Part shown: piece by piece, positions 11,201 through 20,200 of the stretch
Numbering within the stretch: the first letter of the stretch is position 1
Layout of the letters: every line of letters begins with the position of its first letter
Assembly: GCA_002633005.1 (NCBI GenBank)
Contig: NMRA01000189.1
Span: forward strand, 635,169 to 677,505
Direction of reading: 5' to 3'
DNA from: Phoronis australis
Taxonomy: Eukaryota; Phoronida; Phoronidae
Length of the DNA: 42,337 nucleotides
Notes under the pieces: generated by a model
The model's database searches: none
Told to the model about the DNA's origin: nothing
What the model saw: only the letters and a program-made list of their open reading frames with translations
Made by a program: the position numbers and the translations under genes

Positions 11201-14200
11201 AACAAACAGCAAGCAATGCTCTGACAGCTGCTAACAGTCAAACTTTCTATCTTGTTTTAATTTGCCATTGCTCCACAGGCAGACGATTGTGAAAGCACTA
11301 CAGAGGAAGAAATACTAATCAACAGTCAAGAAGGAAAGAACCAAAGTAAGATGCCCTCTATTTTCCCATTTCTAAAGAAGTCCTTACTGAACAATGTGCA
11401 GACCTTGTCAGTGCGAATATTTTATCTCCTTTTCTTTATTGTCTCTTGCTTATTCCGTTCCTTAAGTGGATTCATGTCCATACTTCTATCATGCTGGAAA
11501 ACTCCAGAAGTATTTGAAGGTGCACACATGTAGGATTTGGTATTTTCTGTCAGCCTACCACACAGTAAAAGTGACATTTTACACGTAGCACTGAAGGTGA
11601 CAAAGTTTGAGGAGTTTTGATAAACAGTCACTAAACTAAAAAATTAGCACTCTTGTCTGGTACATAAAAAACAACAGAACAAAACATGGGAAGTGCAAAA
11701 CTCAAGACACTGCTGTGCAAAGTCAAGGAAATTGCAAGCAACTTGCATGAGATTACTCCTCAATTTTCACATGAAAAATTTTCACGTTTTTCTAGATCTG
11801 ACAAGAATCTAAATCGAGAGAACAAAACTCCTCTCTCAAAATTAACTTTCAGAAAATGTGCATAACTTTCAGGTAACTTCTGAAAGCCGTTTTAATATTC
11901 TATAAATTTATTATTTATCTATTAATGTGAAGAAGCCAGTATTACTTTTTATTTCTATTTCATTTCTTAAGAAGAAGCTCTTCAACTGAGTTACTGAAAA
12001 TGTGACTGCATCAAAGTAAGATATTCGTATTTTGCTAACCCAGTTGGGCTGACCAGTTTCCAGTTTCATTCACCATCAAGGTTTTTATTCGACATAGACT
12101 CAGATTAGCTTTGATCCTTTTGTATTGCCCTGTGTCTGTTTTTTATAATTTTGTATTCGACTATCCACTTTGAAGGTCTTGCAAAGGCCTCAACTTTCAA
12201 TCTTCAAACGACACTACCTTTCCATAATATATTTAGGAAAGAATCCACCAGACGAACTCATCGGGGGCTGACCTGATTCCAGTTTCAATCACCATGGTTT
12301 TTATTTTGGAATTGACTCAACATTCACTTTGATCCCTCTGTATGTATAATGTTGTTCTATAATTTGTTGTTTGAGTATCCACTTCGAAGGTCTTGCATAA
12401 GTTTCAACTTTAGACAACACCACCTTTCCATATGGTAGGATTAATTGGCATGACTGTTAGACTGTGATTACCTCCTCCTCCACACATATCGTCTTTACAA
12501 TATTAGGGTGGGCCAGTTTTTGTATAACAGCCAGCTCCCTCTGCTGGACATCGCGTGGACGCATGTACGAGTAGTTGTTGAACGTCTTGACTGCAAATAC
12601 GTCGCCATTTCGCTAAAATAAATCAAATACTCATATATTAAACTTCGCTAACACCAGGAATAGTCATTTATGCCAAGCATAAAAAATCTGTTCTTGTAAC
12701 GTTGGCAACAGTTTGATGAATTCATCTCAATATAGTTCAACCATTAAGTGTCATGCGATAACTGAAATCTCTCTCACACAAATGCAAGCTCTACGACAGC
12801 AAAGCTTAGAATTATTTTGAAAATAAGAATGCAATACTTGGTGATGAAGAGATGACCACTACTACGTCATGAATCATGCGCTCACTGTCAGCATCGCATA
12901 CAGTAAGGACACGAGGAATTTTAAACAGTCCCAAACGAGAACAATATGCCACCACATATAAATATCATAGTGTATAAAAATCTATGCGATCCTTTAAAAT
13001 ATTAAGTATGATGTGAGACACGACCTGAATAACACGACCTGAATAACACGACCTGAATAACACAACTTTACTACAATCTCTACTACCTTGCTTCTGCACT
13101 TATAAACCTCTCCTGTGGCGCCTCGTCCTATCACATCAGATGGGGACCAGATGTAATTGGCTGAAAATGGTAAAGTAAAAGATTAGACATGGACATAAGC
13201 AGCACTAGTGTACCATGAACAGTTGATATATGCTACATGAATTTAGTTGACTATAACCTTGTGAAATTCAGGGAATTAATTGAAATGAGGACGCCCTGAT
13301 ACTTGACTTGACATTTGCTAGGTGAGGTTAAAAAAGAAGGGGGCTTTGTTTCACTATCTGAACATACTGAGAACAGAATCACAAGAAATGGTTCCTGGTG
13401 AATATCCCGACATTCTACAGTAGAGAGTACAGAAGTGGAAGTATGTAGGACAGTGGACTTTTAAGTACATTAATACCAGATCTTACTACAGAGTCTATTC
13501 TCTACACCTACAGTACAATGGCGAGTTTTGTAACAAAAAATGAATCGGTGTTTGAGACCTTATCGTCAAGTGTATTTAGCGAAATATATACACAATTTAA
13601 TCTCAGTAAAATTTATGTTTTCTCAAAGTAGACAGCTTGTAAAACTTGATTTTTGAATTTTTACCAATCTGCCATTAACAGGGTAACATGACTATACCTT
13701 TTTAGCATTTAAAAATATATTAAAGAGGAAAGGTACACTGGTAGCAATACAATGGCATCAATAAAATAATCGAATTTCATTTGATAATAAAATGAATGTT
13801 TTCAGTCATCCTGTTGAGTAATAAGATAGAAAAATTAATAAGTCTATTCCTAGACTTACGGTTACATAGAGATGGCTACGTTACGTCCTCGTCTCGAGGA
13901 CTTCATCAGGCCACTGAGTTGTCACGCGACTCTACATGTGATCTGTCACAGTTTTAATCACGTACAGTTTGTGTATCAAAGGGTGATTGGAGTCAAACGG
14001 AAGATAGTGCACAAACTGGGTGTGGGGAAGCATACATTGGGGAAACCAAACAAGCCCTGAAAAGTCATATCAACCAACATCGTAGGCCCAGTTATGGGGA
14101 CTGCTATGACTCTGCAGTTTTTAGTCATATAGCTTCCACAGACCACTCTTTCGCCATGGAAGATGTCAAGATCCTAGATAGAGAGGAAAATTGGTTTAGG

Positions 14201-17200
14201 AGAGGGGTCAAAGAAGCTATTCACGAGAGAATTGAGAATCCTAGCCTCAACAGACAGGGGGGGCTGAGGTTTATCTTACCTAGGACGTGGAATAGGGCGC
14301 TGAAGATCCCGCGAAAACTGTGCGACAGATCACATGATGTGTCACGTGACAACTCAGTGGCCTGATGAATTTCATTTGACATTAGAGGTCAAGATGAAAT
14401 CTCAAAAAACCTACGTGTTAGTTTTCTAAAATGATTATTTCGCTTTTATTTAATGCAACTTTTGATTTTCTTTCATAAAAATATTGAAATCCTAGTTTTT
14501 TGACAGCCCCTAATGCAAAAGTCCAACATTTTATAAACAATGCCCAACAACATTTTTAAGAACAGTATATATAAAGCATAGTATCGATCATCCACTTCTG
14601 AGATTTGATGTTCTCAAATTGGCTAAAATTTAGACATTTTTCTTGGGTCATACATAACCTGAAAGTGAATATAAGTGTGCCAATTTCTAAATTAAGCAAA
14701 CTTTTATTAAAGAAATTCAACAAAAAGTAAACCACGCCATTTTTACTAAGCTTGTTCTAAAATAATCTTAAAAATCTCAACAACATACGACACACTGTGG
14801 TGGAAAACTGAAACATACATTTCTCCATTTTTTATAAATGTTTTAAATATCATTTCTTTATTTTCATACCACAGCAACCATCAAACAATATTTAGAGGAA
14901 CTGCAGTCATTCAAAATTTAAAAGCCTTTGAAAGATACAAAGGNTCTAATTCATTTCTTAAGAAGAAGCTCTTCAACTGAGTTACTGAAAATGTGACTGC
15001 ATCAAAGTAAGATATTCGTATTTTGCTAACCCAGTTGGGCTGACCAGTTTCCAGTTTCATTCACCATCAAGGTTTTTATTCGACATAGACTCAGATTAGC
15101 TTTGATCCTTTTGTATTGCCCTGTGTCTGTTTTTTATAATTTTGTATTCGACTATCCACTTTGAAGGTCTTGCAAAGGCCTCAACTTTCAATCTTCAAAC
15201 GACACTACCTTTCCATAATATATTTAGGAAAGAATCCACCAGACGAACTCATCGGGGGCTGACCTGATTCCAGTTTCAATCACCATGGTTTTTATTTTGG
15301 AATTGACTCAACATTCACTTTGATCCCTCTGTATGTATAATGTTGTTCTATAATTTGTTGTTTGAGTATCCACTTCGAAGGTCTTGCATAAGTTTCAACT
15401 TTAGACAACACCACCTTTCCATATGGTAGGATTAATTGGCATGACTGTTAGACTGTGATTACCTCCTCCTCCACACATATCGTCTTTACAATATTAGGGT
15501 GGGCCAGTTTTTGTATAACAGCCAGCTCCCTCTGCTGGACATCGCGTGGACGCATGTACGAGTAGTTGTTGAACGTCTTGACTGCAAATACGTCGCCATT
15601 TCGCTGAAATAAATCAAATACTCAGATATTAAACTTCACTAACAGCCGGAATAGTCATTTATGCAAAGTATAAAAGATCTGTTCTTGAAACGTCAGCAAC
15701 GGTTTGATGAATTCATCTCAATATAGTTCAACAATTAAGTGTCATGCGATAACTGATATCTCTCTCAAACAAATGCAAGCTCAAAGATAGCAAAGTTTAG
15801 AATTATTTTGAAAATAAGAATGCAATACTTGGTGATGAAGAGATGACCACTACTACACCATGAAACATGCGCTCACTGTCAGCATCGCATACAGCAAGGA
15901 TACAAGGGATTTTAAACATTCCCAAAGGAGAGCAATATGTGACCACATAAATATAACAGAGTACAAAAACCTATGCGATCCTTTAAAATACCTAAGTCAG
16001 ATTTGAAACACGACCTGAATAACACGACCTGAATAACATGACATTTTTATGATCTTTACTACCTTGCTTCTGCACTTATAAACCTCTCCTGTGGCACCTC
16101 GTCCTATCACATCAGATGGGGACCAGATGTAATTGGCTGAAAATGGTAAAGTAAAGGATTAGACATGCACATAAGCAGCACTAGTGTAACATGAATGGTT
16201 GATATATGCTGCGTGAATTAAGTTGACTATAACCTTGTCAAGTTCAGTGAATTAAGAGACAGATAAAATTTGGATCTAATATTGCAATAAAAGTTACTAA
16301 AATTAGCGACTTTGCGTCCGTATCTCTAGGTCTTCATCTTGGCTTGTGATATTATCATTATTCTGGCCAATAGGTGGTGTTTTGACCAGAGGGCGTGGCA
16401 TTGACGTCAGAACACCATCCCATAAGTGTGACAAATCGAATCTTAAACCACCTCCTTTATTTAAAGAGGGACTCAGATGCACTGATATGAGTAAATGTAA
16501 CAATTTCATAAATGTTACAATTGTTACATTTTACATCATTGTTACATTCTAGGTTGCTTAGCCTCTCCTAAAATGTAACAAGTTGTTGCATTTTATGTAA
16601 TTGTTACATTTTACATCAATGCCCAATAAATGCACCATTGTTACATTTTACAAAACCAACATCATATTGCAACTATTATTAAAATCTCTTGGTCTATTTA
16701 TACCAACCTCTTGTCTATTTTATACTGTCAAGACCATATGAACAGCACAGCGCCTACAATTATATTCACAATGGAAGAAGAGACAAATAACAGTCTCCCA
16801 TTCCTAGACGTACTAGTGACTCGTGTGGAAGGACAGTTAACGTCAGTCTACTAAAAGAAGACCCACACAGGACGATACCTCGACTTCAACTCCAACCACA
16901 CCACAGGAGTCAAGAAGGGTATATCAAATGCCTTGCATCAAGATCATAAGAAATCTGCGGTGATACAGCACTCCAAGCAGAAATGACCAACCTGACAGAG
17001 ACTTTCGAAGGAAATGGCTACCCAAGGGATTTCATCAAGTCGGCTTTATCGTCGCAGAGAAAAGAGAAAGTGGCAGAAGAACGCCAACTACAGACTATGT
17101 GCTTACCGCATATACCCGGAATAACCGAGAGGCTGGGACGCATATGTAAAGAATTTAAAATACGAACAGTATACTGCAGCTTAGACACACTGGGTCGGCG

Positions 17201-20200
17201 ACTGACAAAAGTCAGACCAAGAACTGACATAGGGAAAAAGAAAAATGTCATCTATGAAATGTGGTGAATCATATATCGGTGAAACATTAAGACCACTGGA
17301 GACGAGAATTGTTGAACATAAGAGGTGTTATAGAGAGGGTAATACCTCATCAGGGGTAGCAGAACATATGCGGTCGAAACGACACAATATCCAATGGAAT
17401 AAAATCCGAATACTTGACAGTGAAACAGGCTGGACCAAGAGAAAGACCAAGGAAGCCACGTACATGAAAGTACAAGGCAATGTCTTCAGTCAGCCAAGCA
17501 AACAACCAAGTGACACCTGGCTCAGTCTACTTAGGAAGGTTTAAGTATAATAAAATTCCCTCTAAGTAAATGGATGACTCCGTGGTGTAGTGGTTAAGGT
17601 GCTGGACTCAAATTATCTGTAGTACTCGAGTATTTTTGAATGAGGTGTGTAGCAAGAAAAATTTGGATACCAACCCATTTAGAGAGTGGACTGGGATAAA
17701 AAGTGACTCATTTAGGAAGTGATTTTTGGCAATAAAACACTTGACTGAAATAAATCAAACTATCGTGGACTAAAACGGGGTTTTTTTAAAACAAGTTGGC
17801 TTCCGAAAAAAAATTGTTATGGCCACCTGTTCCAGAAGAAATACGATTAATATTAGCCAAATACGATGTCATTGTTTCTGTTGTGCTTACCAATGGAAGC
17901 GTGTTTACTGTAATGCTTGGTTTATGACCTGTGTGCACCAACAAAAGATTGCAAGAACGTTTGAACAACAAACTTGTTACCTGATCATGGAAATTCTTTT
18001 TGTCTGAAGTTGAAACTGTACGCAGTGGCGTATTGAGAGGGGGCCAAGGAGGACTTGCCCCTCACACCTTTAAAATTCTCACAGATTCCACTTGGCAGTT
18101 CATGGGTGCCAATGTCTCATGGGTAAAATTCTGGCTAATACTCTGCCTCCCCTCTAACTCAGAATGCTGGATCTGCCCCTGGTACAACGGGGTACATTTT
18201 TGAATATACCAAAAACCTATTCATAAAACAATGGAAAGCACAAAGGGACACATCTATAAATTCTACCTGGCACATTTGACAGAATTTCATTCAAACAATC
18301 CGACAAAGAAGCCGTCAAGTGTGTGAACTGTTTTTTCCGTTTGACAAATACCATGCAAACTCTTGAAATATGACATGTCTTTCAGAAAATCTAACAATGT
18401 TACATTTCTCCCATGTGCATTGTAACAATTACATAAAGTGTAACAACTTGTTACGTTTTAGGAGAGGCCTAGCAACTAAAATGTACTAATGATGTAAGAT
18501 GTAACAAATGTTACATTTTACAGTATATCAATGCACTCATGGAGAGCTTCCTTTCGGTGCATTAACTTAAATGAGGACCTCCCAATACTCGACTTGACAT
18601 TTGCTAGGTATGTTAAAAGACGGGGACCTTGTTTCACTCTCTGAATATACCGAGAACAGAAATCATAAGACGAGAGCGCTTGGAGGAGCGACACTTGGCG
18701 AAGTTAACCGAAAAGACGACGATGGAGATGACGACGATGATTATGATGATGATGATGATAGTGGGGATTATGAGCAACACGATAACATCCATATGACTAG
18801 AGAAGATGTCAGAAATCAATAAGAAATAGGCTACTGTCTTGTTCAGTAAACCAAGCACTGTGCAGCAAATCGGTCAACAAATGAACAGCATTATCAAAAA
18901 AATCTCGAATAATTCGAAAAGTTAAGACGTCCTAGCGAAAAATGAAAAATATCTTATCAAAGCCAGTTAAAACTCTATCGAACTGTACAGATTTCTGATC
19001 GGTTAATATACATGGCAAGAAAATACCGGCACACAAAACTATTTGCAAAAAACGCCAAGTTTGACAATTTTTTCCCCGAAATAACCACTTTCCTGCAAGT
19101 GCTAGAAAAAGTCTGACTACAGATTCAGAATGCTCGTCCTCACTAGATTCTAACTATGTGGTCATAGCAAGCCTCTTACCAGCTACTTTTTTAGCAAATT
19201 TGATCCGTCTGACAGCCACCTGAAATCACACCCGGTTTCTCGGACAGCAAACGACAGGGATTGATAGCATATGACAGGCATCAGTTTGCATCAAAAGTAG
19301 GTAAAAACTTGGCTTTTCTCACAAGTAAATATGTTTCCTGGCAATTGTTGTCAACAATTTCCTCAAACCACCCGCCAAACCTGACACACGCCCTCAACAT
19401 AAATTTTAGGGACTAGAAAATGCTCTGTGGCCGCGGCCTGACTGTTCAGTGCTACCTACAGTCTTGAGCGACAATAGGCAAAATTAAGGACGATGATGAT
19501 TGTGATGATAAAGGTGGCGATGATGAACATCATAGCATTCATACGACGAACTTAGATGTCATAAATTAGTAAGAAATAAGCTACAGTCTTGTTCAAATAA
19601 ACTAAACCAACATCAATGCAGTGAGAGCGCTCAACAAAGGAACAGCGCTAACAGAAAATCTCAAATAATTCGAAAAGTAGACGTCCTAGCGAAAAAAGGA
19701 AAACATCCTCTGAAAGCCCGTTCCAAACTCTATCTAAATTGATAGTTTCGCAACAATCCATAATTTTTTCGAAAAAATTTAAATTTTGCATTTTTTGAAA
19801 TTCAAAGTCAAATAACTCGAAAACGGTAAGTCTGAGAAAAACGTTACCACAGAACTTTTGAAAGAGCCTACTTCAAGGAATCCACATGCAAAAATTCACG
19901 TCATTTGCTCTTCCCATTAAAAATGCGACACCAGAACGATTGAAAATGGGTGAAAATGTGCCAGAGCCGCCATCTTTAAAGTGACTTCCGGTTAAACAAA
20001 ATTTTATAAAAGCTGATCAATAGCAACAAACACGTGACCACTTTCAAAGTGATTGCTTTGCCAATGCGCCCTCTACAGGAGAAAACGTTTTTGGCCAGAT
20101 ATCGAGGTGCGCATGCGCCATTGTCAATATTTCCGCCATCTTTAACCGGAAGTCAACGCTTTTCGGCACAGTTGTAGCACGTGTTCTACAATAATCGTAC

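Larger units (their letters stand above)
11954..13385. repeat. Duplicated segment, copy 1 (TBK1 exons)
   Basis: Matches 14945-16255, then again 18563-18672. From 11959 to 12613 the copies look identical; from 12614 to about 13278 they differ at several percent with small indels; the final 100 bp (13283-13385) is more diverged and is separated from the rest in copy 2 by 2.3 kb. Contains both exons 12472-12612 and 13087-13160. Confidence 0.9.
14945..16255. repeat. Duplicated segment, copy 2 (TBK1 exons)
   Basis: Second copy of 11954-13278, offset 2991 bp through the ATP-lysine exon. Its left edge is exactly the base after an N. Homology resumes at 18563-18672 after an insertion carrying Penelope sequence. 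Confidence 0.9.
16256..18562. mobile_element. 2.3-kb composite insertion in copy 2
   Basis: Sequence present between two blocks of homology to copy 1 (which is continuous at about 13278-13283). From left to right it holds a minus-strand Penelope C-terminal fragment, a TGTTACATTTTAC-rich arm, a plus-strand Penelope ORF remnant, a tRNA-like SINE head, a hAT-like MITE and the inverted partner arm. Junctions carry GAATTAA / CATTAA, a possible degraded target duplication. Confidence 0.6.

Noticed and set aside
12472-16136. A kinase with two tandem ATP-binding lobes made by exon duplication
   Set aside because: Joining the first ATP-lysine exon (phase 0) to the second P-loop exon (needs one preceding base) shifts frame, and the duplication edge coincides with an N.
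17576-17625. Functional tRNA gene
   Set aside because: A box only; no B box or 3' half.
18601-18822. Acidic D-rich ORF
   Set aside because: Produced by a (GAT)n low-complexity tract inside a repeat that recurs at 19.5 kb.
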